The notes below the pieces were generated by a model, which worked only from the letters and a program-made list of their open reading frames with translations, searched no databases and had not been told where the DNA came from. Positions 45,963 through 57,041 of a DNA stretch of 64,000 nt are shown here, one piece after another (position 1 is the first letter of the stretch; the number at the start of each line of letters is the position of its first letter). A program made the translations under genes and the position numbers. Source of the DNA: Hordeum vulgare subsp. vulgare (taxonomy: Eukaryota > Streptophyta > Magnoliopsida > Poales > Poaceae); contig NC_058524.1 in the NCBI RefSeq assembly GCF_904849725.1, forward strand, positions 494,204,263-494,268,262. Reading direction: 5' to 3'.

Positions 45963-47896
45963 TTCATCAAAAGTGGCCACCCAACTCATCATCGCCCTCG
46001 GGCATTAGTGCCATCTGATGGGGTTTTCATAAATCTTTGATTTATACCAACAACATGCTCATGCTAATATTACTCTATCTTTACTTGTCAACATGATGTT
46101 AGCATGACCCTCATATGTGGTAGGATCAAGCTCAATGCATGTGCTCCGAAGGAGCCATCGGTAACATCACATCAATGATTTACCAGCACTTATGATCATA
46201 TGCAACGGAAATATTTGCTACACTAGCATGCAATATAACATATGCTCAATCATGGTCAAAGGGCTGCTTGCCTTGGTCAGCTAGGTATCCGGGGTCTTCG
46301 AGGTCTTGCGCTCCGATTCCCTCGTCACACGGATTGTCTATCATCGTCAAAAGATAAAATAAGAAATAGCTCACTCCAAAACAGATCACAAAGTCATTTT
46401 AAAAATGTTGGTTATTTCTGATAAATCTAGGTTGTTATTCTAAAAATATTTGCCTCTGATACCAATGAAGGAATATTTTTAAAATCAACTAAACAGAAGC
46501 AAAACTATTCCAATTTAATCCTTTTTATTATCATGAAACAGAACAGTTGCTGCAAAAATTCAACCAATGGTTCTATTAAATACTACATATTTTTAGAAGA
46601 ATAAAAGTGGAAAAATTATATTTTTACACTCGTAAAATCTTTTTATAAAAATATTTGAAAATCCAGTTTTTAAAATAAAGAAAAAGGGCTACAGCCCCTG
46701 GCCTGGCTTGGCCTCGGAATGGGACGGCCCAAAGGCCAACCAGCTAGCCTGCCCAGGCGCGCGCGCCATCAGGTTTGAACCTGACATGCGGGCCCCTCTG
46801 GTCAGCGGCTGCGTGCAGCAAGGGAGAGAGAGATGGGCCATCGACAGGTGGGGCACACTTATCGGGGTCATCTCCTACCACTTGCCAAAGAGGAGGAGGA
46901 GCACGCCGGCGTGGCTACCGACGTCCTCGGGCCCCCAACAAAGTCGGAAATGCACCCCACAACTTGTTCTGCAACTTAACAGGATTGGTTTTGTGCTAAA
47001 ACATGGGGTTTCACCAATTTTGAGCTCCATTGGACATGTTTAGCTTTGTAAACTTGAAAACTTCACCATTTGACCAGATCTGTTCCTTCCAAAGAGAGTG
47101 TGGGCAAACTAAGTCCCACAAATCCCATTTTTGGTGTGGAACCCTCATTTCAGGTATTAGGCACTCCTGCAAAGTTTCAACATCTTTGGACAAACTATGC
47201 TATGTAGAGTTGCTCTAACTTCAATCTGGACAGATGGGGTTTTGCAGTTATTTGGGGTCCTTAATCACCTTGGATCAAGGTAAAACTTTATGTGGATACC
47301 AAATATGGCTTGGGGATACCACTGGAATTTTCTAGGAAGTTATTAAGAATATTTCCTTTGGAAATATTTCAAATGGTTAAAACAGAAAGAAATGGTTTTC
47401 AGGGTTTTACTCAAATATTAATAATATAAATATGGGTTGAAAATCTTATGTATGGAAAATATATGTCGTAGTGATCATCTCCAAATTTAATCAGATTTTT
47501 CTAAGGCAGAAAAGTTTTTTCCCATATAGGAATACCATTTCTGGCCTCAGAAATGGACATGCAATTAAATTAGCAAAATAATTCACAAAATAATTATTTT
47601 GTGGTTTTGGTGTACCAAAATAGTACTAGAATCAAATCACCAACTTTGGGTAAGAACACTCCTTGCCATCAAGGGCATGTAGTGCAACTCAAAGTAGGGT
47701 TTTACCTTGATCAGAAATCAGAGAAGGGTTTTGGAAACAATTCAATCTTGTGAACTTTGGTTTTTATCATCATATGATCAAGCACACAAGCATACAATGA
47801 CAATCATGGCACTCACAACATTAGTTTTGAAAAAGTTTTAATAAGTACAGAATTTTTCATTACAGAGAAAGATGGAAGTGAAAACAGGGTGTGACA
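45963..47896 (-). repeat. 3' LTR of Gypsy D, right part
   Basis: It resumes the LTR after solo LTR S and aligns with 57938-60769. Relative to the other LTR it has lost about 1 kb (equivalent to roughly 58790-59830), including the TATA box. The border at 47896 is GTGTGACA. Confidence 0.88.
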
Positions 47897-47910
47897 GACC
47901 TATCACCCTT
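47897..47910 (-). other. Polypurine tract of Gypsy D
   Basis: The minus strand reads AAGGGTGATAGGTC immediately before the 3' LTR start TGTCACACCC. Confidence 0.6.
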
Positions 47911-47939
47911 ACAAGAATCTCGTCCCAGAGATTCCTAAG

Positions 47940-48358
47940 CTAGGTGCTAAAAAGGTTCGGAAACTCAGATCGGAGATAGTCTTCACGCTCCCATGTTTCT
48001 TCTGCTTCGGTGTGGTTGTTCCACTGAACCTTGAAATCCTTGATGGTGCGTCTTCTGGTGCAACGCTCTGCTTCATCGAGGATGCGGATCGGCTTCTCGC
48101 GGTAGGTGAGGTCTGGCTGAAGGTCGATGGCCTGATGGTCATTGTCCTTGTAAAGATCGAGACGGTTTGGCGCTTGAAGACACTTCCAAAGTTGCGACAC
48201 GTGGAAGACGTTGTGCACAACCGAAAGTTCCGGAGGTAGCTCCAACTGGTAAGCAACCTCTCCACGCCTTGTCGTGATCTTAAAAAGTCCAATGAACCTT
48301 TGAGAAAGTTTCCCTTTACATGGAAACGCTTGGTTCCTTAAGAGGGGTGAGAGGAGGT
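47940..48358 (-). pseudogene. Integrase C-terminus and chromodomain of Gypsy D
   Basis: The minus-strand frame reads GKLSQRFIGLFKITTRRGEV, the C-terminal integrase domain, then ELPPELSVVHNVFHVSQLWK, and ends with a chromodomain of the type II form: YREKPIRILDEAERCTRRRT and VQWNNHTEAEETWEREDYLR. Chromodomains of chromoviruses guide integration to marked chromatin. The upstream part of this ORF lies beyond the inserted element E, and a one-base loss near 48335 shifts the frame just after the junction. The stop is at 47940. Confidence 0.88.
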
Positions 48359-51300
48359 TGAGACGTCTCAAACGTATCTATAATTTTTGATGGTTTCATG
48401 CTGTTATCTTGTCAACTTTGGATGTTTTATATACCTTTTATATCTTTTTTGGGACTAACTTATTAATTCAGTGCCAAGTGCTAGTTCCTGTTTTTTCTGT
48501 GTTTTTGACTCTTTCAATATCTGATTTTGGAACGGAGTCCAAACGGAACAAAATCCCCGAAATAAATTTTTCCAGAACGAAAGAAGATCGGGGGACTTGA
48601 GGGCCAAGGCAGGAGGCCCACAGTGACCCCACAGGCCCTGTAGCCGCGGCCAGGGGGGGCGCGGATACCAGGCTTGTGGCCTCCTTGGAGCTCCCCTGCC
48701 CTAGCTCTTTGGCCTATATATTCCCTAAAATCCCAGGAAAAATAAGGGCGTCCACGAAACCACTTTTCCGTCGTCGCAAGCTTCCGTTCCCGCGAGATCT
48801 CATCTGGAGACCCTTCCAGGTGCCATGCCGGAGGGGACTTTGGAGCTGGAGGGCTTCTACATCAACATCATTGCCTCTCCAATGAATCGTGAGTAGTCTA
48901 CTTCAGACCTACGAGTCCGTAGTTAGTAGCTAGATGGCTTCTTCTCTATCTTGGATCTTCAATACAAAGTTCTCTATGGTCTTCATGGAGATCTATCCAA
49001 TGTAATCCTCTTTGGCGGTGTGTCTGTCGAGACCCGATGAATTGTGGATTTGTGATCAGATTATCTATGAATTATATTTGACTCTTTGCTGATTTCTTAT
49101 ATGCATGATTTGATATCCTTGTAAGTCTCTATTAGCCTCCCTCAAAACAGCCACCATACCTACCGACTATGGCATTTTCAAAGCCATTCCGAGATATATT
49201 GCCATGCAACTACCACCATGACATGTGCCACCACTTCTACATTGCCCTTGCATGATCATAAGATAGCTAGCATGATGTTTCCATTGATGTCTATGCCATG
49301 CTAGATCATTGTCACGGTAGCCTACCGAAGGCATTTCATATAGAGTCATCATTTCTCTAATTTTTGAGTTGTAAGTGTGATGATCATCATTGATGGAGCA
49401 TTGTCCCACGTGAGGAAATAAAAGAGGCCAGCGAAGCCCATTTACAAAAAGAGGCCAAAGATGCCCACAAAAAATAGAGGCCAAAGAGCCCACCAAAAAA
49501 ATGAGAGAAAAAGAGAGAAGGGACAATTCTACTATCTTTCCACACTTGTGCTTATTAAGCACCATGATCTTCATGATTGAGAGTCTCTCGTTTTGTGACC
49601 ACCATATAGCAAGTGGGAATTTTTCATTATATAACTTGGCTTGTATATTCCAATGATGGGCTTCCTCAAAATTGCCTTAGGTCTTCGTGAGCAAGCAAGT
49701 TGGATGCACACCAACCAGTTTTCTTTAAGAGCTTTCACATACTCTTACGTCTAGTGCATCATTTGTATGGCAATCCCTACTCATTCACATTGATATCTAT
49801 TGATGAGCATCTCCATAGCTCATTGATATGCCTAGTCAATGTGACCATCTTCTCCTTGTTTGCCTTGCAACCTCCACCACACCCCATTCCACTTATAGTG
49901 CTAAAACCATGGCTCACGCTCATGTATTGCGTCAGAGTTGAAAAAGTTTGAGAAAGTAAAGGTGTGAAAACAATTACTTGGCCAATACCGAGGTTGTGCA
50001 TGATTTAAATTCGTTGTGCAAGGATGATAGAGCATAGCCAGACTATATGATTTTGTAGGGATAACTTTCTTTTGGCCTTGTTATTTTGAAAGTTCATGAT
50101 TACCTTGCTAGTTTGCTTGAAGTATTATTGTCTCCACGTCAATAGCAAACTATAGTTTTGAATCTAACGGATCGGAACATTCATGTCACATAACAGGAGT
50201 TACAAAGGACATCTATGCTAGGTAGCATGAAAGCAGCAAGAAGTCATTCTTTATCACTTCCCTACTCGAGGACGAGCAGGAGTTAAGCTTGGGGATGCTT
50301 GATGCGTCTCAAACGTATCTATAATTTTTGATGGTTTCATGCTGTTATCTTGTCAACTTTGGATGTTTTATGTACCTTTTATCTTTTTTGGGACTAACTT
50401 ATTAATTCAGTGTCAAGTGCCAGTTCCTGTTTTTTCTGTGCTTTTTACTCTTTTCAGATCTGATTTTGGAACGGAGTCCAAACGGTATAAAATCCCAGAA
50501 ATGAAATTTTCCAAAACAGAAGAAGATCGGGGGACTTGAGGGCCAAGGCAGGAGGCCAATAGGGAGCCCACAAGCCGTGTAGCCGCGGCCAGGGGGGCGC
50601 GGCTACTAGGCTGGTGGCCTCCCTGGAGCTCCCCTGCCCTAGCTCTTTGGCCTATACATTCCCTAAAATCCCAGAAAAAATAAGGGCGTCCACGAAACCA
50701 CTTTTCCGCCGCCGCAAGCTTCCGTTTCCGCGAGATCTCATCTGGGGACCGTTCCCAGTGCCCTGTCGGAGGGGACTTTGGATCTGGAGGGCTTCTACAT
50801 CAACATCATTTCCTCTCCAATGACTCGTGAGTAGTCTACTTCAGACCTATGGGTCCGTAGTTAGTAGCTAGATGGCTTCTTCTCTCTCTTGGATCTTGAA
50901 TACAATGTTCTCCATGATCTTCATGGAGATCTATCCGATGTAATCCTCTTTGGCGGTGTGTTTGTCGAGATCTGATGAATTCTGGATTTGTGATCAGATT
51001 ATCTATGAATTATATTTGAGTCTTTGCTGATTTCTTGTATGCATGATTTGATATCCTTGTAAGTCTCTCCGAGTCTTGGGTTTTGTTTGGCCAACTAGAT
51101 ATATGATTCTTGCAATGGGAGAAGTGCTTGGTTTTGGGTTCATACCGTGCGGTGACCTTTCCCAGTGACAGAAGGGGCAGCAAGGCACGCATCATGTCAT
51201 CTTGCTTAAGGCGTTACTCTGTTCTTATGAACTCAATACACTAGATGCATGCTAGATAGCGGTCGATGTGTGGAGTAATAGTAGTAGATGCAGAAAGTAT

Positions 51301-51727
51301 CGGTCTACTTGTTTTGGACGTGATGACTATATGTATGATCGTTGCCATAGATAACGTCATGACTTTGCGTGGTTCTATCAATTGCTCGACAGTAATTCAT
51401 TCACCCACCGTCTACTTGCTTTCATGAGAGAAGCTACTAGTGAACACTACGGCCCCCGGGTCTACTCACAATTCTCATCTCAGCTTTTACTTTTACTTTG
51501 CTTTGTTTACTTTTTGCTTTCATTTCTCACTTTGAAACAATCTATAAGGGATTGACAACCCCTTCATAGCGTTGGGCGCAACCTTGGTTCTCAAACTGAG
51601 GGAAATACTTACCGCCGATGTGCTACATCACCCTTTCCTCTTCAAGGGAACACCAATGCAAGGCTCCAAGGCCGCTGGGTAATCCTTTGCATACTTGCCA
51701 AGGAAATCCCTATAGGCGTAGCCAGCA
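48359..51727 (+). mobile_element. Deleted Sabrina-like element E inside Gypsy D pol
   Basis: Plus-oriented. A partial 5' LTR (48359-49130) is joined directly to the 3' internal region (49131-50299), then the 3' LTR (50300 to about 51727). The two LTRs begin TGAGACGTCTC and TGATGCGTCTC. The 3' part of the 5' LTR, the primer site, gag and protease are gone; the junction is after 'ccttgtaagtctct', a point also present in the 3' LTR at 51055-51068. The right end is uncertain, since a CA at 51727 is the best candidate, and no clean target duplication was found. The insertion separates the integrase core from the chromodomain part of D. Confidence 0.8.
49131..50299 (+). other. Internal remnant of element E
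   Basis: Non-coding. It is related in reverse complement to 2528-3760 of the element at 975-8404. Shared words include the 'gatgatcatca...ttgtccca' area and the 'gagcatctccatagctcattg' area. It ends in 'gacgagcaggagttaagctt', then GGGGATGCT, the polypurine-type junction to the 3' LTR. Confidence 0.7.
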
Positions 51728-51732
51728 GTAGA

Positions 51733-52666
51733 TGTACACCTGGTCTCCAGGAATGAACTCCACATCTCTGCGGTGAGAATCCGCATAGCTCTTTTGTAGC
51801 AACTTCGTTGCTTTTAGATTTTCTCGGACAAGCTGCACCTTCTCTTCTGCCTTGTGCAAAACTTCCAGCCTAAAAATCAACCCTTCACTGTTTTTGGACC
51901 AGTTGAGCGGGGTGCGGCACTTTCGTCCGTACAACACTTAAAATGGGGCCATCTGGAGACTGGACTGGTAGCTGTTGTTGTATGGGAACTCAGGGAACGG
52001 CAGACAGTCCTCCCATTTGGCAGCATGGGCCAAAACACAAGCGCGGAGTATATTTTCATGTATCTGGTTTACTCTCTCCGTTTGTCCGCCCGTTTGCGGG
52101 TGGAAAGCGGTGCTGAAGGAGAGCTTGGTTCCGAGGGCTTCTTGGAACTTCTTCTAAAATCTTGAGGTGAACTACGTTCCTCGGTGAGATACAATCTCTT
52201 TGGGAACTCTGTGAAGGCTCACAACACGGTCAATATAGAGACTAGCCAACTTTTTTCCATTATAAGTGGTGTTGACTGGAATGAAATGGGCCACCTTGGT
52301 CAGATGGTCGACAATGACCCATATGTCGTCATGGCCTCTGCTAGACCTTGGTAAACCGGTAACAAAGTCCATGCCTACCTTGTCCCACTTCCATTCTGGC
52401 ACATGGAGAGGTTGTAGCAGTCCAGTAGGTCGCTGATGCTCAGCCTTGATTCGCTGGCACACGTCGCACTTGGCAACGTAAGACGCTATTTCCCTCTTCA
52501 TGCCATGCCACCAGAATCTTTCTCGGAGATCTTGATACATCTTTGTACCACCGGGGTGAATAGAGTAGAGTGTATCATGTGCTTCTTGCAGGATCAAATC
52601 CTTGATTTCAGCCTTTTTGGGTACGCATAATCGTTTCCCAAACGACACTACTCCTTGTTCATCCAC
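51733..52666 (-). pseudogene. Integrase core of Gypsy D
   Basis: On the minus strand the zinc-binding part reads HDTLYSIHPGGTKMYQDLRE and CDVCQRIKAEHQRPTGLL. The core then gives VGMDFVTGLPRSSRGHDDIW with the first Asp intact. The second catalytic Asp, expected in a VSDRGT-type motif, is His (VSHRGT), followed at once by a stop. Beyond it, the sequence through TAFHPQTGGQTERVNQ and LYGRKCRTPLNW is traceable with more stops. It ends at about 51733, where element E cuts the gene. A dead integrase, but of clear Gypsy chromovirus type. Confidence 0.88.
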
Positions 52667-53566
52667 TGAGAATTCTGGGCCTTGCCTTCTTGAATCTTCT
52701 TCTTGATGTCTTCAATGATCTTGTGCCCCTTCTGGGCCTCCTTGATATCATCAACCAGCGTTGGCTTGACTTCGAGGTTAGCCAGGAATCCCGATTCCAC
52801 TAGCTCCAATCCAAAGTTGTCCATTTCTTCATATAAGGCGGGTTGCCTTTCCTTGAGCATAACGTTCAAGGTGTTGGTCTTCCTGCTAAAGTCATCAGCC
52901 ACTACATTAGCCTTACCGGGGTGATATTGAATGATAAGGTCATAATCCTTGATTAACTCCAACCATCTTCATTGCCTCATATTCAATTCCCTATGGGTGA
53001 AGATATACTTCGGACTTTTGTGGTCCGTCTATATTTCACATTGCTTCCCTAAAAGGTAATGTCGCCATTTCTTTAGGGCATGCACTAGTGCTGCCAACTC
53101 GAGATCATGGGTGGAATAATTCTCCTCATGCGAGCACGGTTGTCGTGACAGATACGCCACAACTCTGCCGTCTTGCATTAGAACTCCACCCAGCCCGATT
53201 CTGGGGGCATCACAATATATCACAACTCCTTGTTGATATCTGGAGTGGCCAATACCGGGGCGGTAGTTAATCTATTCTTCAACTCTTGGAAGCTAGCTTC
53301 ACACTCCGGCGTCCATTCGAACTTCTTGCCCTTTTTCAAGAGCTGAGTCATTGATCGAGCGACGCGGGAGAATCCTTGTACAAACTTGCGGTAATATCCC
53401 GTGAGTCTGAGGAAGCTTCTTCTTCATTCACATCAATTGGCGACTCCCAATTGGTTACCGTAGAAATCTTGGAGGGATCAACTGCCAATCCACTTGTTGT
53501 CATGGTATGACCCAAGAATCTAACTTCGTTCAGCCAGAATTGGCACTTGCTAAATTTGGCATAAAG
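52667..53566 (-). pseudogene. RNase H region of Gypsy D
   Basis: The segments on the minus strand are [20 protein letters not shown] (first Asp of RNase H), [20 protein letters not shown], a TDHKSPKYIF piece with a stop before it, then [20 protein letters not shown] and DDFSRK. The order and motifs are those of the Gypsy RNase H, and the connection to RT lies at 53224-53566 in broken frames. Several stops make it non-functional. Confidence 0.85.
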
Positions 53567-54508
53567 CTAGTGCTCTCGAAGCTTTTCCAACAATAACCTC
53601 AAGTGTTGCTCATGCTCTTCTTCGGACTTGGAAAAGATTAATAAGTCATCAATAAATACGATGACAAACTTGTCCACGTATTGCATCAAGACCTTGTTCA
53701 TGAGGTACATGAAGTAAGCTGGGGCATTAGTCAACCCAAAAGACATGACAGTGCATTCGTACAGACCGTACCGGGTCACGAACGCAGTCTTGGGTATGTC
53801 TTCAGGTCGGATCTTCAGTTGGTAATATCCAGATCGGAGATCGATCATGGAGAATACCTTATCTCCATTTAACTGATCAAACAAGTCTTCAATCTTGGGG
53901 AGTGGATACTTGTTCTTGATCGTGACCTCATTGAGAGAATGGTAATCGACACAGAGTCTGATAGTCCCATCCTTCTTGGACACGAACAGAACAAGTGATC
54001 CCCAAGGTGACGCACTCGGACGAATGAACCCTTTCGTGAGTTGCTCATCTAGCTGCTTCTTCAGCTCCGGTAGCTCTTCGGATCCCATCCTGTAAGGCTT
54101 CTTATTTATAGGCCTTGACCCGGGCATGAGCTCAATGATGAACTCGACGTCTCGGTCGGGAGGCATCCCTGGTAGCTCATCATGAAAGACGTCTGGGTAC
54201 TCACAGACTATTGGTACTCGATCGAGCTCTACCTCTGACAGGATGTTAACCTGCAGTACTCGAGTGGTTACTGGCTCATAGACACACTTGACTTTGACCC
54301 CTTGGTCGCTTGTCATGGTAATAACCCTGTTGGCACAGTCCAAGATGCTTTGATGTTTGGCCAACCAATCCATGCCGAGAATTACTTCTAGGCCTTGTGA
54401 CTTAATTATAATGAGATCCGGTGATAAGCTTATCCCATTGATAACAATCCTGACCTTCCTACATCCTAGGTTGGTCCTTAACACTGCTCCCGGGGTTTGA
54501 ATTGCCAT
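53567..54508 (-). pseudogene. Protease C-terminus and reverse transcriptase of Gypsy D
   Basis: This 313-codon open frame begins with the protease C-terminal segment ([20 protein letters not shown]). It then passes the connecting region ([20 protein letters not shown]) into [62 protein letters not shown], and the catalytic box in [20 protein letters not shown] (FIDD, the usual form for this clade). It ends in a stop just after the thumb region. It is separated from gag by a stop at 54532 and a frame change. Confidence 0.92.
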
Positions 54509-54531
54509 TTGCCCGTTAAGCAGAGTAGGCT

Positions 54532-55845
54532 TTAAACCACATTATCCACAAATCTTTGTGTAACAAAAGAATGCGAATCACCACAATAAAACAATACTAT
54601 TGGTGGGGTGGAGTTGACGAGGAACGTACCCAGAATGCAGTCCGGGTATTCCTGTGCCTCTTCTGTAGAATTATGATTGATCCGCCCCCTGTTGTGATAC
54701 TGCTGATTGCAGGGAGCTTGGGTCCTGCCTGGTGCTCCTTGGCCTTGGTTTTCCGCATTGGGGCGCGGTGCGTCAGGCTTCTTGTTGGGACACTGTCTGG
54801 AATAATGCCCTGTCTGTCCACATACAAAACAGGTAACTTGTGCTGGAAGATTGGTCTTGACTCCGCTATTATTCGGTGGGTTGAATGCTGGCTTGGGGTT
54901 GACTTGCTGCTGAGGCTGGTAGTTCTGGCGAAATGTTGGAGACTTGTACTGGTGCTCTTGATAGTTGGGTTTTGCTGGAGCTGACTGCCATGGGCGTGGT
55001 TTCGGATTACTAGGTCCTCCACAACCCATTAACTTGCGCTTACGGGTGTCGTCCATAGCACGACGCTTATCCTCCAACATAAGGGCCTTATTAACCAGAT
55101 CGCTGAAGGTCCGACATTCACAAACAACCATCTGATACTGGAGTGACTGTTGTAGACCTTCCATAAAACGTTGCACTTTGGCGGCCTCAGTTTTGACATC
55201 TTCTGGTGCATATCTTGATAGGAGGTTGAACTTCTGCAAATACTCCTTGACGGAGCTACTGCCTTGCGTTAAGGCTCGGAATTCCCGCTTCTTAATGGTC
55301 ATCATTCCGGGACGAATGTGAGCAGCGCGGAACCCTTCTTTGAACATAGCCAAAGTGATGAGTTGCCTTGCTCGCATGATATGAAATCCATCCCACCAAG
55401 CTCTGCCGGTGCCTCCAAGACAGTGAGAAGAATAGAGGACTTTCTCACGATCATCAGTACATTTGACCAATGAGAGGATGTCTTCGATAGTACGAATCCA
55501 GTCATCGGCATCCAATGGTTCAGCCGTCTCCGTGGATATGGGTGGTGTAGCTCGCATGAACTCAGAGAGAGTAGAGCAACCATTGCCATTCCCGTTCTAC
55601 GGCGGATTGTTCACCAGGACATGAGCCAACTGCTGGATAGCGATATTGTTGGCTTGACGTTCCTCTCAGAGAGCTTGAAGGAACTGAGCCATAGTCAATC
55701 TTTCAGGAGGAGGTGGTGGCGGTGGAACATCGTCTTGCTGCTTGTGGTGATCTCCAGCTTGAGCTTCCCCTTCGGTTCCCTGCTGCTGACTGGAAGAGGC
55801 AGAGTCGGGGTTGCCGAAGGTGCTCGTGCGAGTTGCAATCACCAT
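54532..55845 (-). pseudogene. Gag and protease start of Gypsy D
   Basis: The likely ATG at 55843-55845 opens a frame with two stops (TGA and TAG between 55600 and 55680). It then runs open through 55557: a Gag core (GTGRAWWDGF, FKEGFRAAHIRPGMMTIKKR), a Gln/Pro-rich linker, a complete CCHC knuckle (CFVCGQTGHYSRQCP, about 54789-54832) and the start of protease (GTFLVNSTPPIVLFYCGDSH). The expected active site DSGAS is YCGDS here, so the catalytic Asp is lost. The frame stops at 54532. Gag would package the element RNA. Confidence 0.88.
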
Positions 55846-56110
55846 CCTGTCAGGGGAGTAGACAGTTCAATTTGCCGAACTGGCCGAAATCATAAGCGAT
55901 GATGTTCTAGTAAAGAGAAGTCTGATGCTATGCTAGTGTGAAATTTTTAAGCCAAAGGTTTTTGAAAAAGCTAATGCATTAGATTAAAACAAGCGATGTA
56001 GTCGCTCACAAGCTGCCTAAGGGAAAAAGCGACTTGCATCCAACATGCTTACACAACACTCATGGTTCACATGAACCGATACATGAACTCCTACGCTCGT
56101 GGAGAAGCTC

Positions 56111-56901
56111 CTAATTGCCTACGTCGTAATACGAAGCGGCGGACTGCGCGGTCTCAGAGGCGGGTTCCGCAGGATCTTCGTCTTCATCTTCATCTTCATC
56201 AGTACTTCCCTCCTTCAAAGGGGTAGTAGAAGGAAGCGATCTATCACGGCGTCTCTTGGTTGGTGAGGCAGCTAAGAGTTTCGTGTACTCTTCCACGGTC
56301 AGGCGGCGACTCTGAATAGGAGTGGCCTGAAGCGGTGGTACTCCTCCTCGGAAAGCAATGCCTGATCGTCCTTCGGGTGCTCCTTCCTTCTTCACCTTGT
56401 GGTTCTTCATCTTCTCCGCGCGGAGTAGATCCTTGACTTCCTGCACCTCTTGGAAATCTTTGTTGACTCCTGGATCAAAAGGTGCGTCAAGGTGTTGGAG
56501 GAGAGGCTGAAGTAGGTCTGAAACCTTAGTGGCATCCCGTCCTTAGAAGATAGGTTGAGTGTCCAACTCCCGTCTATCCCATCCTTAACAAAAGGTAGGT
56601 GACGAGTAGCTGGCTTGTTAGCCATCTCGGGAAGGATGTCACGGAGACGCACGAGCGCCTCTCGTGCGGCTATCTCCACTACCAACATCAGATCCTCCAT
56701 CTGTGGTCCTTCAAAGAACCAGCTAGTCGAGGAGTCATTAGCCTTCACTATCACATCCACGTGATACTCCTTAGTGTCAGCGTTAACCCAGTGCTCGTGG
56801 TAGAGGAAGATGGGTATGCGGCGTACTTGGCACTTCTCGAGGCTATCACCCAAAAGTAGGGGCAAGCCCGTCTCCAGAAGCATCTCAGGTACGGCGGCCA
56901 T
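56111..56901 (-). pseudogene. Extra ORF upstream of gag in Gypsy D
   Basis: Between the primer-binding site and gag, two overlapping frames together make one ORF broken by a frameshift near 56440-56480. The N-terminal part (56407-56901) is globular-looking: IPIFLYHEHWVNADTKEYHV, SSTSWFFEGPQMEDLMLVVE, IAAREALVRLRDILPEMANK. The C-terminal part (56111-56446) is basic, then acidic (a run of EDEDEDED), and ends in YYDVGN. No retroviral domain is recognised. The position, upstream of gag in sense, is unusual for a plant Gypsy element. The start is the ATG at 56899-56901. It could be a captured host domain or a family-specific accessory protein. Confidence 0.65.
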
Positions 56902-57023
56902 CTACAAGATGTAGGGAAGAAGGTTAGAAAGTTTTTAGTGGGTGCGGAATCTTAGTTTATGTTCTATGTGCACTAGTTGTCTCGGCTATCGTCCATGCTA
57001 CCTAAGGCTTCCTATAGTCAGGA

Positions 57024-57041
57024 TGGCTCTGATACCAGCTT
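57024..57041 (-). other. Primer-binding site of Gypsy D
   Basis: The minus strand reads TGGTATCAGAGCCAT three or four bases after the 5' LTR end, the initiator-Met tRNA type. Confidence 0.85.

Noticed and set aside
47011..47218. 60-62-codon ORFs repeated at 59893-60100
   Set aside because: Corresponding positions in the two LTRs of Gypsy D.
48676..48885. A 69-codon ORF repeated at 50614-50823
   Set aside because: Both are the same place in the two LTRs of element E; duplication of LTRs explains the conservation.
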